Shown: positions 18,822-27,849 of the stretch, piece by piece
Layout: each line of letters starts with the position of its first letter
Numbering within the stretch: position 1 is the stretch's first letter
Assembly: GCF_963678835.1 (NCBI RefSeq)
Contig: NZ_OY787470.1
Location: forward strand, 62,001-126,000
Direction: 5' to 3'
DNA length: 64,000 bases
DNA from: an uncultured Desulfuromonas sp.
GTDB taxonomy: Bacteria > Desulfobacterota > Desulfuromonadia > Desulfuromonadales > Desulfuromonadaceae
Made by a program: the position numbers and the translations under genes
Notes under the pieces: model-generated
What the model saw: only the letters and a program-made list of their open reading frames with translations
Databases searched by the model: none
What the model was told of the DNA's origin: nothing

Positions 18822-19681
18822 TGACGATGCTGAATGCAGGGGAGACTTTTCAGCAGGATCTTTCCCGCTACCGTTGGCATTGGCTTATTCTGGTGCTGCT
18901 GATTGCGCTGACCTACCGCAATGTCATCCCGGAAATGGTAGCGGACTGGAGCCATGACCCCAATTATTCGCATGGGTTTCTGGTCCCTTTTATCTCCGGC
19001 TATTTTGTCTGGCAAAGTTGGCCCGAGTTGAAATCCTTGCCGGTGCGGCCCGCTATGGCCGGGCTGTTCGTGAGTATTGTCGGCGTGGTGTTGCTGGTGC
19101 TCGGTTTTGCCGGTACCGAATATTATTCCATGCGTGTATCCCTGGTGGTGGTGTTGGCGGGAACCATTCTGTTCTGGTATGGCTGGCAGGTCTTTAGACT
19201 GCTGGCACTTCCATTGGTCTTTTTACTGTTTATGGTGCCATTGCCGTACATTGTCTATGACGCCATGGCGTTTCCGTTAAAACTGCTGGTGGCCAAATTT
19301 TCTGTGGTCAGCCTCAAGGCAATGGGCATTGTCGTGCTGCGTGAAGGCAATATCATCCGTTTCCCGCAAACGGTCCTTGAAGTGGCCGATGCCTGCAGCG
19401 GCTTGCGCTCACTGATGTCTTTGCTGGCGCTTTCCGTGGCCTATGCCTTTATGACCCAGAAGGCTGTCATCAAACGGACCATCATTATTCTTGCTGCGGT
19501 TCCCATTGCCATCGCCACCAATATGTTTCGCGTGATTGTGACTGGCGTTCTTGCCCAGCATTATGGTGCTGCTGCGGCGCAAGGATTTTTTCATGAATTT
19601 GCCGGGTTGGCTGTTTTCGCCTTGGCCATGCTGCTGTTGTTCATGCTTGGTATGCTTTTACGACGTTGGGGGCGGCCATGA
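18821..19681 (+). CDS. xrtA: exosortase A, PEP-CTERM sorting transpeptidase
   Basis: The 286-residue integral membrane protein has about eight membrane segments and the exosortase catalytic triad: Cys192 in ADACSGLRSLMS, Arg237 in ATNMFRVIVTG and His258 in FFHEFAG. Exosortases cleave PEP-CTERM C-terminal signals at the outer face of the inner membrane and probably pass the protein to an acceptor. Length is that of the EpsH core without a fused EpsI domain, matching the separate epsI gene next door. ATG 18821 overlaps the wecB stop by one base, and GGAG lies upstream. Family assignment to the A type rests on the WecB/PrsK/PrsR neighbourhood. Confidence 0.95.
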   Translation: MTMLNAGETFQQDLSRYRWHWLILVLLIALTYRNVIPEMVADWSHDPNYSHGFLVPFISGYFVWQSWPELKSLPVRPAMAGLFVSIVGVVLLVLGFAGTEYYSMRVSLVVVLAGTILFWYGWQVFRLLALPLVFLLFMVPLPYIVYDAMAFPLKLLVAKFSVVSLKAMGIVVLREGNIIRFPQTVLEVADACSGLRSLMSLLALSVAYAFMTQKAVIKRTIIILAAVPIAIATNMFRVIVTGVLAQHYGAAAAQGFFHEFAGLAVFALAMLLLFMLGMLLRRWGRP

Positions 19682-20307
19682 ACAAAGCGCGTTTTTATCT
19701 GATCTATCTGGTTTTGATCATGACGGCGGTTTTTGTCAGTTTCCATCGCGACGTTCAGGTGCCGGTCGCCAAGCCCCTGGCTGAAATTCCGTTACGTGTT
19801 GCCAATTGGACCCAGGTGGATGATGTCTATTTCAGTGAGGCTGTGCTTGATCAGCTGCGACCAACCGATTATCTGTATCGCGTTTATGTCAACGATGACA
19901 AGCAGCTGGTAACCTTGTATGTGGGCTATCATGGCGGAGGTCCGAACAGTGGCCCGATCCATTCGCCAAAGCATTGTCTTCCTGGCAGTGGTTGGCAGGC
20001 TGTGTCGGAAAAAAGCAAGGCGTTAACCATTGATGGTGATGAGGTACAATTGGTCGAAGCGGTTTATCAACATGGCGACCGCCGAGAAATTTTCTGGTAT
20101 TGGTATCAGGTCAAGGGGGAATCGCTGACCAATGAATATGCCTTGAAGTTTGCGGAAATCCTTAACTCCATCCGTTATCGGAGGCGTGATTCGGCCTTTA
20201 TTCGCATTTCTTCAATTTTTCAAGGGGCTGACCATGTGTCCTCGTCTGCTGTCGAACAATTTGTGCGTGATTTCTATCCTAAGATCAAGGCTGTTTTGCC
20301 ACAATAA
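19678..20307 (+). CDS. epsI: exosortase-associated protein EpsI (DUF3485)
   Basis: The 209-residue protein has one N-terminal membrane anchor (about residues 8-25) and a periplasmic domain with SGPIHSPKHCLPGSGW, the conserved Cys-containing EpsI motif, followed by a strand-rich region. EpsI occurs either fused to the C-terminus of exosortase or as a separate gene, and is thought to help the sorting reaction. ATG 19678 overlaps the xrtA stop as ATGA, so the two products are coupled in translation. It is the last gene of the acyltransferase-wecB-xrtA-epsI unit; a 145-bp gap follows. Confidence 0.92.
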   Translation: MNKARFYLIYLVLIMTAVFVSFHRDVQVPVAKPLAEIPLRVANWTQVDDVYFSEAVLDQLRPTDYLYRVYVNDDKQLVTLYVGYHGGGPNSGPIHSPKHCLPGSGWQAVSEKSKALTIDGDEVQLVEAVYQHGDRREIFWYWYQVKGESLTNEYALKFAEILNSIRYRRRDSAFIRISSIFQGADHVSSSAVEQFVRDFYPKIKAVLPQ

Positions 20308-20452
20308 AGACATGTTGCATGTGTACCTCGCTGTTTTCAGCTCGTCCCCCCTTTGGAAATCACGATTAAACGGTATGCTTGTATGTGATCAGGAGCGCGA
20401 AGTGGCGTGCCTGCCTGAGTTTTGAATTTTTATCAGCCCTGAGGGGTGGTTC

Positions 20453-22498
20453 ATGCTGCAACCGATTTTATCAACTTCAGTCGTCTGTCTGGCTATTGTC
20501 TATGTGCTGGTTGCGTTGCTGCGCGGTCGTTGGCAAACTGCGACCATTGCCCTGTTTATGGCGCTATCGGCTTGTATTGCTTTGGAGATCAGTGACTTTC
20601 TGGTTTTCCTTGAGCCTGGCAATTTGATGCGCTGGAAGAAAATAGGACTGGTTGCCGAAGCCTGCCTGCCTTTCACTTGGCTTTTTTTCAGCCTCACTTA
20701 TGCCCGGCAATGGCAACAGGGGCAAGTCTCCTCCCGGTCGAAATTGTTGCTTGCAGCCATGCTTTTTTTTCCCACGGCAGCTTTTTTCTTATCGCCACTG
20801 GAGTTGTTTTACTCACCGGATTTTGTCGACGAAAAAATTCTCTTCCTGCGCTCTCCGGGGCATCTGTTCTATGTCTTGTTGTTGGGGGCTCTGGTTGTCA
20901 GCTTGGTCTATCTTGAACGCACCTATGTCTCTTTGTCGCGACCGGACCGCTGGCGGGCCAAGTTTGAAATTGTCGGTGCGGGGTTAATCCTGGCGGTTCT
21001 GGTGATTTACTACAGTCAGGCGCTTTTGTACCGGTCGTTAGATATGAACCTGATCCCGGTTCGAACCGCCAGTATGATCCTGGCCCTTGGCTTCATGGCC
21101 TACAGCCGTGTGTATCGCGGCGAAGTGGTGCGCATTGAGGTGTCGCGCCATGTCGCCTACCGCTCCGTGGTGTTTCTGGTTGTGGGGATTTATCTGATCG
21201 GCCTGGGCCTGTTCGGCACCGGAGTCCGTTATTTTGATATGGCGCAGAATCGGACCATTCTCGTTGCTCTGGCGGTCTTTTCCGGCGTGTTGCTGGTTGT
21301 GCTGTTTCTTTCCGAACGGATTCGGCGTCGCATCCAGGTGATGCTGCACAAAAACTTTTATCAGAAAAAATACGATTATCGCAACGAGTGGCTTCAGTTC
21401 ACCGCCCGACTCGCTGAAGCAAAGAACCGCGAAGAACTTGAAGCGGGAATTCTGGCTTTTTTTGCCGAAACGTTTTCGTTGCACGGCGCGGCATTGTTTC
21501 TCAGGGACCAACAAAGCGGTCGGTTCTTGTGCAGTGCTCAGCACGAGATGGATATGAGGCACTTGTCGCCAGCAGAGGGGTTACCGGAAGAATCTCGCAT
21601 GCGGCAAGACAATTGGGTGGTTGATCTGGGTGAACACCACGAGATGTTGGCCGAAGATTGGCGCAGCCTCTACCAAAAGGGATGCAAATTTTTGGTTCCA
21701 TTGTGTTTTCAGCAACGGATCGAAGGGGTGATTGCACTGGGGGAGCGTGTCTATGATGGTGATCCGTTGACCTACGAAGATTTTGATCTGATGAAGACCC
21801 TGTCACACCAGGCAATTGGCGTGCTGCTGAGTCGAAAATTGTATGCAGATCTGGTGGCGGCCAATGAGATGGCCGCCATCGGCCGTGTTTCGACCTTTGT
21901 GATACATGATCTGAAAAACCTTGTGTCCAGCTTGGCTCTGGTTGTTGATAATGCCCGCGATTATATTGATGACGCCGAGTTTCGTGCGGATATGTTTGAA
22001 ACACTGGATAACACCGTAGAGAATATGAACAGGCTTATTGTCCGGTTGCAAAACGTCAAACATCAGCCAACGCTTGAATTTGCAGACACGGATCTTCTGG
22101 CGTTGGCACAGCGGGCCGTAGAACGCTCCGGCCACTCTGCGGTCCAGGTTGGTGGATCAGAGGTCATGGTTCGGGCCGATAGTGCTGAGGTGGATAAGGT
22201 GTTGCTCAACCTGCTTCATAATGCTCGCGAAGCCTCGACGGACCAGGCTCCGATAGAGGTTGAGGTGGGCCAGAATGAGCAGGCGTTTATCCGTGTGACG
22301 GATCACGGCGCCGGCATGAGCGAGGCGTTTATCCGCCAGCGATTGTTCAAGCCGTTTGAGACGACGAAAAAAAAGGGGATGGGGATAGGCCTGTATCAAT
22401 GCCGTCAGGTGATTGAAGGGCATGGCGGCCGTATCGAGGTGCAAAGCCAGCCCGGGGTTGGTTCGACGTTCACTTTGTGGTTGCCTGTTGAGATGTAA
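20453..22498 (+). CDS. prsK: PEP-CTERM system sensor histidine kinase PrsK
   Basis: The 681-residue protein has an N-terminal membrane region with about seven to nine segments (residues 1-290), a GAF domain (about 315-460), a His-phosphorylation helix with His485 in FVIHDLKNLVS, and an ATPase domain with NLLHNAREAST, DHGAGM and KKGMGIGLYQCRQVIE. This architecture is specific to PrsK, the kinase encoded next to exosortase loci. The likely partner is PrsR, encoded 49 bp downstream. ATG 20453 follows GAGGGGTGG. The signal sensed is unknown; the many membrane helices suggest a membrane or envelope cue. Confidence 0.93.
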   Translation: MLQPILSTSVVCLAIVYVLVALLRGRWQTATIALFMALSACIALEISDFLVFLEPGNLMRWKKIGLVAEACLPFTWLFFSLTYARQWQQGQVSSRSKLLLAAMLFFPTAAFFLSPLELFYSPDFVDEKILFLRSPGHLFYVLLLGALVVSLVYLERTYVSLSRPDRWRAKFEIVGAGLILAVLVIYYSQALLYRSLDMNLIPVRTASMILALGFMAYSRVYRGEVVRIEVSRHVAYRSVVFLVVGIYLIGLGLFGTGVRYFDMAQNRTILVALAVFSGVLLVVLFLSERIRRRIQVMLHKNFYQKKYDYRNEWLQFTARLAEAKNREELEAGILAFFAETFSLHGAALFLRDQQSGRFLCSAQHEMDMRHLSPAEGLPEESRMRQDNWVVDLGEHHEMLAEDWRSLYQKGCKFLVPLCFQQRIEGVIALGERVYDGDPLTYEDFDLMKTLSHQAIGVLLSRKLYADLVAANEMAAIGRVSTFVIHDLKNLVSSLALVVDNARDYIDDAEFRADMFETLDNTVENMNRLIVRLQNVKHQPTLEFADTDLLALAQRAVERSGHSAVQVGGSEVMVRADSAEVDKVLLNLLHNAREASTDQAPIEVEVGQNEQAFIRVTDHGAGMSEAFIRQRLFKPFETTKKKGMGIGLYQCRQVIEGHGGRIEVQSQPGVGSTFTLWLPVEM

Positions 22499-22547
22499 GT
22501 CGTGTTTTTCCCAAAAGGGAAACCGAAAAAAAAGATAAGGACATTTC

Positions 22548-23918
22548 GTGGAAAAATTACTCATCGTTGACGACAGCTCAGAAATTTGCAAACAGCTGAA
22601 GTGGGGGTTGAATAAAGATTACGACGTTTTGCTGGCTGAAGATGTTGGCGGCGCCCTGAAGCTGTTCAAGAAGCACACGCCCAAGGTGGTCACTCTGGAT
22701 CTCGGTTTGCCGCCTGATGTCGATGGTGCCACCGAGGGGCTGCGCTGTTTGGAGGAGATTCTTCATCAGCAGCCGGACACCAAGGTTGTTGTGCTCTCCG
22801 GCAATGAAGATCGTAACAATGCTCTGAAAGCCGTGCAGCTCGGAGCCTATGATTTTTACCGCAAGCCTATTGATCTGGCCGAGTTGAAAATTATTCTGCA
22901 GCGTGCCTTTCAACTGGCGGCACTGGAAAGGGAAAACCGTCGTCTGCAGACGGCAGCGTCATCCAAACTCAGCAACTTGCACGGTATTCTCGGTCAGTGT
23001 CCGCAGATGGAGGAGGTGTTTACCACCATTCGCAAGATCGCTTCAGCAGATATTCCAGTTTTGATTCTTGGCGAAAACGGCACCGGCAAAGAGCTGGTCG
23101 CCAAGGCGGTCCATGCCCAGAGTTTGCGCAATAAGGGCGAGCTGATTCCAATCAACTGTGGCGCGATTCCGGAAAATTTGCTTGAGGCTGAGTTGTTCGG
23201 TCATGAGAAGGGCGCATTTACCGGTGCGGTCGGCCAGGTGAAAGGCAAGGTGGAATACGCTCATGAAGGCACACTGTTCCTCGATGAAATTGGCGAACTG
23301 CCCTTGCCGTTGCAGGTGAAACTGCTGCGTTTTCTTCAGGAGAAAACCATCCAGCGTGTCGGTGGCCGGGATGAAATTATCGTTGATTCGCGCATTGTGG
23401 CGGCAACCAATGTTGATATCGAACAGGCCATTGAGCAGGGCGTCTTTCGCGAAGATCTGTATTACCGGATAGGCGTCATCACCATTAATTTGCCGCCGTT
23501 GCGTGAGCGTGGCGATGATATCTGTCTGCTGGCAAACTTTTTCCTCAACCGCTATGTTACGGAGTTTTCCAAGAAAATTAAGGGATACAGCTCTGCGGCT
23601 GAGCATGCGTTAAAAGAGTATTCCTGGCCCGGAAATGTTCGGGAGTTGGAAAACAAAGTGAAACGGGCCATTTTAATGGCTGATGGCCCGGTACTGGAAC
23701 CTTGCGATCTTGGTTTTGAAGATAATGCTGCCCCGGAATTTGAATTTTCGACACAGGGCTTAACCCTGAAAGAGGCGCGTGATCGACTCGAGCGCGATAT
23801 GCTGGTTGCCTGTTTGAAAAACCATAACGGCAATGTCGCCAAGGCCTCTGAAGAGCTGGGGGTCAGCCGGCCAACGTTCTATGATATGATGAAAAAACAC
23901 CACCTCCATAACGGTTAG
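22548..23918 (+). CDS. prsR: PEP-CTERM-box sigma-54 response regulator PrsR
   Basis: The 456-residue NtrC-type activator has a receiver domain with phospho-acceptor Asp51 (VVTLDLGLPP), an AAA+ domain with Walker A GENGTGKE, the sigma-54 contact loop GAFTGA, and a C-terminal Fis-type helix-turn-helix (GNVAKASEELGVSRPTFYDM). It should activate sigma-54 promoters of PEP-CTERM genes when phosphorylated by PrsK. The start is GTG 22548, supported by ATAAGGA at 22535-22541. All motifs look intact. Its targets probably include genes outside the window. Confidence 0.94.
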   Translation: MEKLLIVDDSSEICKQLKWGLNKDYDVLLAEDVGGALKLFKKHTPKVVTLDLGLPPDVDGATEGLRCLEEILHQQPDTKVVVLSGNEDRNNALKAVQLGAYDFYRKPIDLAELKIILQRAFQLAALERENRRLQTAASSKLSNLHGILGQCPQMEEVFTTIRKIASADIPVLILGENGTGKELVAKAVHAQSLRNKGELIPINCGAIPENLLEAELFGHEKGAFTGAVGQVKGKVEYAHEGTLFLDEIGELPLPLQVKLLRFLQEKTIQRVGGRDEIIVDSRIVAATNVDIEQAIEQGVFREDLYYRIGVITINLPPLRERGDDICLLANFFLNRYVTEFSKKIKGYSSAAEHALKEYSWPGNVRELENKVKRAILMADGPVLEPCDLGFEDNAAPEFEFSTQGLTLKEARDRLERDMLVACLKNHNGNVAKASEELGVSRPTFYDMMKKHHLHNG

Positions 23919-24380
23919 CAAGCAGACTTGCGCCAATCATGGCAGGGCAATCCGAACCCTGATCAATGAAGAAAAATGTTAAGTAGCGTGTCCGTGCTGA
24001 GAACAGTGCGGGAAGAATGATCCAATAAATCACAGCATAACGAAATCTTTAACGCAAAAACAGCGTTGCGAGAGGTCTTTATCGTTTTATCCTTTTGCGG
24101 TTATTTCCCTGATAGCGCCCCTTGGTGGGGGGGGGGGAGCACAACGGGAAAATGCTTATTTTTCAAGGGGCGGGTAACTGTCTCTTGCTATTTGTTGCAC
24201 GTTGGAATTGTTTGATGGTTTCCGCTTGTTGAGAAGAGTCCTATTTGTTTGAAACAATTAAGTAATTTGTTGGGTCCTTTTTGGTAAATGAAAGATTGCG
24301 CCTTGATTAGAGCTCGTCCGGGGCGTACATTGACTATGATGCTTTGTTGATTTGTTAAACTCGCCATGGAGAACCCCGTC
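23919..24380. other. 462-bp intergenic region with inverted repeat enclosing a G11 tract
   Basis: No convincing gene is present. Arms CGCCCCTTG (24116-24124) and CAAGGGGCG (24164-24172) form a perfect 9-bp inverted repeat. Its loop begins with a run of eleven G (24127-24137), the longest homopolymer I noticed in the window. The remaining sequence up to the diguanylate cyclase start is AT-rich and could hold its promoter. I see no T-tract after the right arm, so a simple terminator for prsR is not supported. Confidence 0.6.
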
Positions 24381-25316
24381 ATGAAAGCTCTGGTGTTCTG
24401 CGTTAAGCACAGACGTGAGGAGATCGCGTTTCTTCTTAGTCAGATCGATGTGTTGACTGAGGTGAAAATTGTCAGTCCGACGGCAATTATCGGTATTGAT
24501 GATTGCGATATTTTTATTGTTGTTGCCGGTGTGGACCAGAAACAACAGGTCTACCTCAATCTGTATTTGAGTTCGATTTCGCGCGGTATTCCCGTCGTTT
24601 ATCTTTCCTCGTTAAATGATCCGAGTCGTGCAGAAGTTCTTGAGCTTGGTTGCTCTGATTGCCTGGCGTTTGAAATGGATCTGTCTGAAATTTCTGCCAG
24701 GCTGAAGATTGCGGTGGCTGGCAAACGTGAGATCAAACGTTTGTCGCAGGACAAGCAGAGCATGAGCCAGACGATGATGGAAGACTCTCTCACCGGATTG
24801 CGTAATCGCAAAGCGTTTGATCGGGCGATTCAGATAGAATTAGCCCGCTTTAAGCGACAGTCAATCCCCTTTGGTCTGGTCATTCTGGATATTGATTATT
24901 TTAAGCGCGTCAATGACAACTATGGGCATCAGGTGGGTGATCATGTTCTCAAGGCGGTTTCCAACCGCATTGCCGGCAGTCTGCGAGAATTGGATATCCC
25001 GTGCCGGTATGGGGGCGAGGAATTTGCCGTGATTCTGCCTGGTTTGACAGCGACGGAAGCCTATGCCGCAGCAGAACGGGTGCGCAAGTTGATTGAAACC
25101 ATCCCCGCCTATGACCTCCAGGGCCCGCCGCAGGTGACCGCCAGCCTTGGTGTCTGTTCGACCCATATCGTTGAAGACCGTCAGAAGGTGACGGCTGAGA
25201 AACTGATCGAATGGGCGGACTTGGCTCTTTATGAGGCAAAACACCAGGGGCGCAACCGCGTCGAAAAAGCAACACGCGGTCAAGCCAAAGCGGTCTGGAT
25301 TGACGCTGAGGCTTAA
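24381..25316 (+). CDS. response-regulator-like diguanylate cyclase
   Basis: The 311-residue protein has a receiver-like N-terminal domain (residues 1-115) and a GGDEF domain with active site RYGGEEF and upstream RELD, the inhibitory product-binding I-site. It should make cyclic-di-GMP from two GTP. The N-terminal domain reads as a degenerate receiver: the DDCDIFIV and DLSE segments do not show a clean phosphorylation-site geometry, so phospho-control is uncertain. ATG 24381 is preferred over 24366 because GGAG (24369-24372) is well spaced. It follows prsR by more than 450 bp and is probably its own transcription unit. Confidence 0.87.
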   Translation: MKALVFCVKHRREEIAFLLSQIDVLTEVKIVSPTAIIGIDDCDIFIVVAGVDQKQQVYLNLYLSSISRGIPVVYLSSLNDPSRAEVLELGCSDCLAFEMDLSEISARLKIAVAGKREIKRLSQDKQSMSQTMMEDSLTGLRNRKAFDRAIQIELARFKRQSIPFGLVILDIDYFKRVNDNYGHQVGDHVLKAVSNRIAGSLRELDIPCRYGGEEFAVILPGLTATEAYAAAERVRKLIETIPAYDLQGPPQVTASLGVCSTHIVEDRQKVTAEKLIEWADLALYEAKHQGRNRVEKATRGQAKAVWIDAEA

Positions 25317-25334
25317 AGGGAAACGAGCCGTTTC

Positions 25335-25523
25335 TTACAACGCCTTGATCCGTTTGGCCATCCCTTCAACGCCGATTATCTGTGCACTGAGTCGTTTCCC
25401 CGTCTTTTTTTCACCGAGCATTTTGACATGAATGGTTCCCGCTCGCGGATAGTAACCAGCCCGGGTGCGGCCTTTGTTGGTTGCCGTGGCATAGCCAATA
25501 TCAAGGTGTTGCAGCTCGTTTCT
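25335..25523 (-). pseudogene. 3' remnant of a CoA-disulfide-reductase/NADH-oxidase-type flavoprotein
   Basis: Read on the minus strand, directly after the Amt-GGDEF stop and in the same frame, 62 codons run to TAA at 25335-25337. The peptide contains HLDIGYATATNKGRTRAGYY, then the segments GTIHVKMLGEKKTGKRL and SAQIIGVEGMAKRI. These match the start of the C-terminal dimerisation domain of pyridine nucleotide-disulfide oxidoreductases (YYPGA..HVKL, TGRLLGAQ, VGKRI pattern). No FAD or NAD domain, start codon or ribosome site accompanies it. It is therefore a broken gene end left when the upstream part was replaced by the Amt-GGDEF gene. The family call is by eye. Confidence 0.7.
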
Positions 25524-27344
25524 TCAGCTGCAGCACACCCGGTTACGTCCCATCTCTTTGGCTCGGTACAACGCTACGTCGGCATTTTTAAACAACACAT
25601 CGAATGGCAGATCCTGTTGTTCCGGTGAGCAGACACCGAAGGAGCAGGTGAGGTGGTTGACAGTGGTGAACGGATAGGCGGCAATGCTGGAGCGCAGTTT
25701 TTCGGCAATACGTCGTGCCTCATCAAGGACAGAAGTTTCGCACAACAAAATGAATTCCTCACCGCCCCAGCGGGCAAACAGATCCTGATTGCGGATCAGC
25801 TGTTGAATTAACTCGGCCAGCTCTTTAAGGACGACATCACCCACATCATGGCCGTAGGTGTCGTTGACGGTTTTGAAATGGTCAATGTCGATAATAATGA
25901 CCGACATCGGGGTCGCTGGGGCTTGGCGGCGAATTTTTTCCAGCGCGCCGCGGCGATTATGCACCTTGGTCAGAGGGTCAAAATAAACTTGGGATTGCAG
26001 TGATTTGTTCGATGCGACCAGTTCCACCTGCCGGTCGCGCAGGCGGATCAGCAGGTAGTTGAAAAAGCGGGCAACCACCCCAACTTCAGTGCCGCGCTCC
26101 TCATGTATTTTTTTATGCAGATTGCCGGAGCGCATGATTTTAATGATGCTCTCGATGGTGTCCACCCAGGGCAATCGGGCCTGGTGCTCGGTGACGTTGA
26201 GTCCCAATGCCTCGTGGCGTCGTGACACGCGCAGGGCGGTAAAGCTTTTGAGCAGCATAAAGACGATCAAGCCGCTGGAAAACGCCAGGACAAAGGCAGC
26301 GATAACACCAGTGGCCTGAATCTGGATATAGCCACCGCGACTGAGTCCTGCTGGCAGTTCACCATAAAACGCAACGGCCAGTGTCCCCCAGACGCCGGTA
26401 AATCCGTGGATTGCCACCACGCTGAGGGGATCATCAATACGCAGTCGCAATAACGCACGATCAGCAAGGAACATGACAATGGCTGAAACAAAACCAACCC
26501 AAGCCGATTGCTGAGCGGTGAATTCAGCGCAACCCGCAGTAATGCCAACCAGACCGGCAATGATGCCGAAACTGAACAACTCGACACCAACCTGGCGGGT
26601 AAAAAGCAGGCTGATCAGGTAGGCGCTGATGCCACCGGTGGCACCGGAGAGCAGGGTGTTCATCAAAATCGATGCGACCGAGGGTGCAAACGACAGCAAA
26701 CTGCCTGCGTTGAAGCCAAACCAGGAGAACCATAAAACAAACACGCCGAAAACAATAAAGTTATGATTGCTCGGTGCAAAAATACGGATTTGATCGCGAT
26801 GGAATTTTCCCAGCCGCGGTCCGAGAATCAGCGCACCTGCCAAGCCGACCCAGGCACCCATAGAATGCACCACCGTTGATCCGGCAAAATCGACAAAGCC
26901 CATCTCTCTGAGCCAGCCGCCGTTGCCCCAGGCCCAATGGCCGAACAGCGGGTAGATCAACGATGTAACAATGATGGCGGTAATGATGTAACCGCTGAAT
27001 TTCATCCGTTCGGCAACCGCTCCAGAGACAATGGTCGCAGAGGTTGTGGCAAACATGGCCTGAAAGAAAAAGAAGGCACTTTGGGAGAAGTCTGTGCCGT
27101 CAATCATGAAATGAGACGTCCCAAAGAGACCGCTATGGTCACGGCCGAACATCAATCCATAACCGATGAGCCAGAAGAAAACAAAGCCAAACGTCGCGTC
27201 AGCCAGGTTTTTCATGGCCACATTGATAGTGTTTTTGGAGCGGACGCAGCCGGTTTCTACCATGGCGAAACCCAGTTGCATCATAAAAACCAGGAACGCA
27301 CACAGAATAATCCAGTGGTAGTCGAGTTCGTTATGTAACGTCAT
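25524..27344 (-). CDS. ammonium transporter fused to HAMP-like linker and diguanylate cyclase
   Basis: The 606-residue protein starts with a complete Amt domain (1-375, about 11 membrane segments) that keeps the key residues. Asp152 lies in the VDFAGSTVVH segment; the pore twin histidines are His160 and His313 (AIHGFTGVWG). A HAMP-like helix pair follows at about 395-440 (GNLHKKIHEERGTEVG). The C-terminus is a GGDEF domain with active site GGEEF (527-531) and I-site RNQD (518-521). It should sense or transport ammonium and adjust cyclic-di-GMP output, comparable in plan to Amt-histidine-kinase fusions. No glnK gene is next to it. All catalytic motifs appear intact, so both domains should work. 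Confidence 0.92.
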   Translation of the reverse strand: MTLHNELDYHWIILCAFLVFMMQLGFAMVETGCVRSKNTINVAMKNLADATFGFVFFWLIGYGLMFGRDHSGLFGTSHFMIDGTDFSQSAFFFFQAMFATTSATIVSGAVAERMKFSGYIITAIIVTSLIYPLFGHWAWGNGGWLREMGFVDFAGSTVVHSMGAWVGLAGALILGPRLGKFHRDQIRIFAPSNHNFIVFGVFVLWFSWFGFNAGSLLSFAPSVASILMNTLLSGATGGISAYLISLLFTRQVGVELFSFGIIAGLVGITAGCAEFTAQQSAWVGFVSAIVMFLADRALLRLRIDDPLSVVAIHGFTGVWGTLAVAFYGELPAGLSRGGYIQIQATGVIAAFVLAFSSGLIVFMLLKSFTALRVSRRHEALGLNVTEHQARLPWVDTIESIIKIMRSGNLHKKIHEERGTEVGVVARFFNYLLIRLRDRQVELVASNKSLQSQVYFDPLTKVHNRRGALEKIRRQAPATPMSVIIIDIDHFKTVNDTYGHDVGDVVLKELAELIQQLIRNQDLFARWGGEEFILLCETSVLDEARRIAEKLRSSIAAYPFTTVNHLTCSFGVCSPEQQDLPFDVLFKNADVALYRAKEMGRNRVCCS

Positions 27345-27849
27345 GACAGAGCCTCACAGGAGACTTGGTGGACACTGTGGAGAGGGGAGCCAACGGAGTC
27401 CGGCAAGATGATTTCTAAGAAATTGCACCTATATTATTGGATTTTCAGCAAACATGAAAGGTTAAACTTCAGCATTTGTGAAAGTTAGTTATTACGATTT
27501 TTGATGCGATCGGGAGGATTAATTGCGGAACACGTGAAAAAAATATCGGGTTACCTCCCCGTTTTGAGAATTTCTGCGGTGATTATTTCATGCCATGATG
27601 AGATCTGTGTGAAAGCTTGAGCAAGGCTTTACCTGGTGTTGTGGCGAAAAGATGTGCTATTTGCGCGCGCTGTGGAATTTATCGTTGTGCGATAAGTGGT
27701 AAGGAATTACAATTTGACAGTGGGGAAGCTGTAATTGTATACAGAAGCGCTGGCTTTTTTATTTGATGATGTGATCTGTTTCAGGGATACGGATTTCGGG
27801 CGTTAGTTGTTCCAGCCAATTGGAGGACGCGTCCGCTGTAATAATTGCG
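27345..27849. other. 505-bp divergent intergenic region
   Basis: This region lies between the divergent Amt-GGDEF and panP genes. It has no ORF with coding character. It is AT-rich and contains the candidate panP promoter at 27714-27743. The inverted hexamers and A-runs near 27410-27560 may hold the promoter of the Amt gene, but I cannot assign boxes with confidence. No sigma-54 GG/GC pair typical of nitrogen-regulated amt genes was recognised. Confidence 0.5.
27714..27743 (+). promoter_or_regulatory. candidate promoter for panP
   Basis: TTGACA at 27714-27719 is a perfect -35 hexamer, and TATACA at 27738-27743 is a fair -10 with an 18-bp spacer. It sits about 100 bp before ATG 27850. The transcription start is not known. 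Confidence 0.5.
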
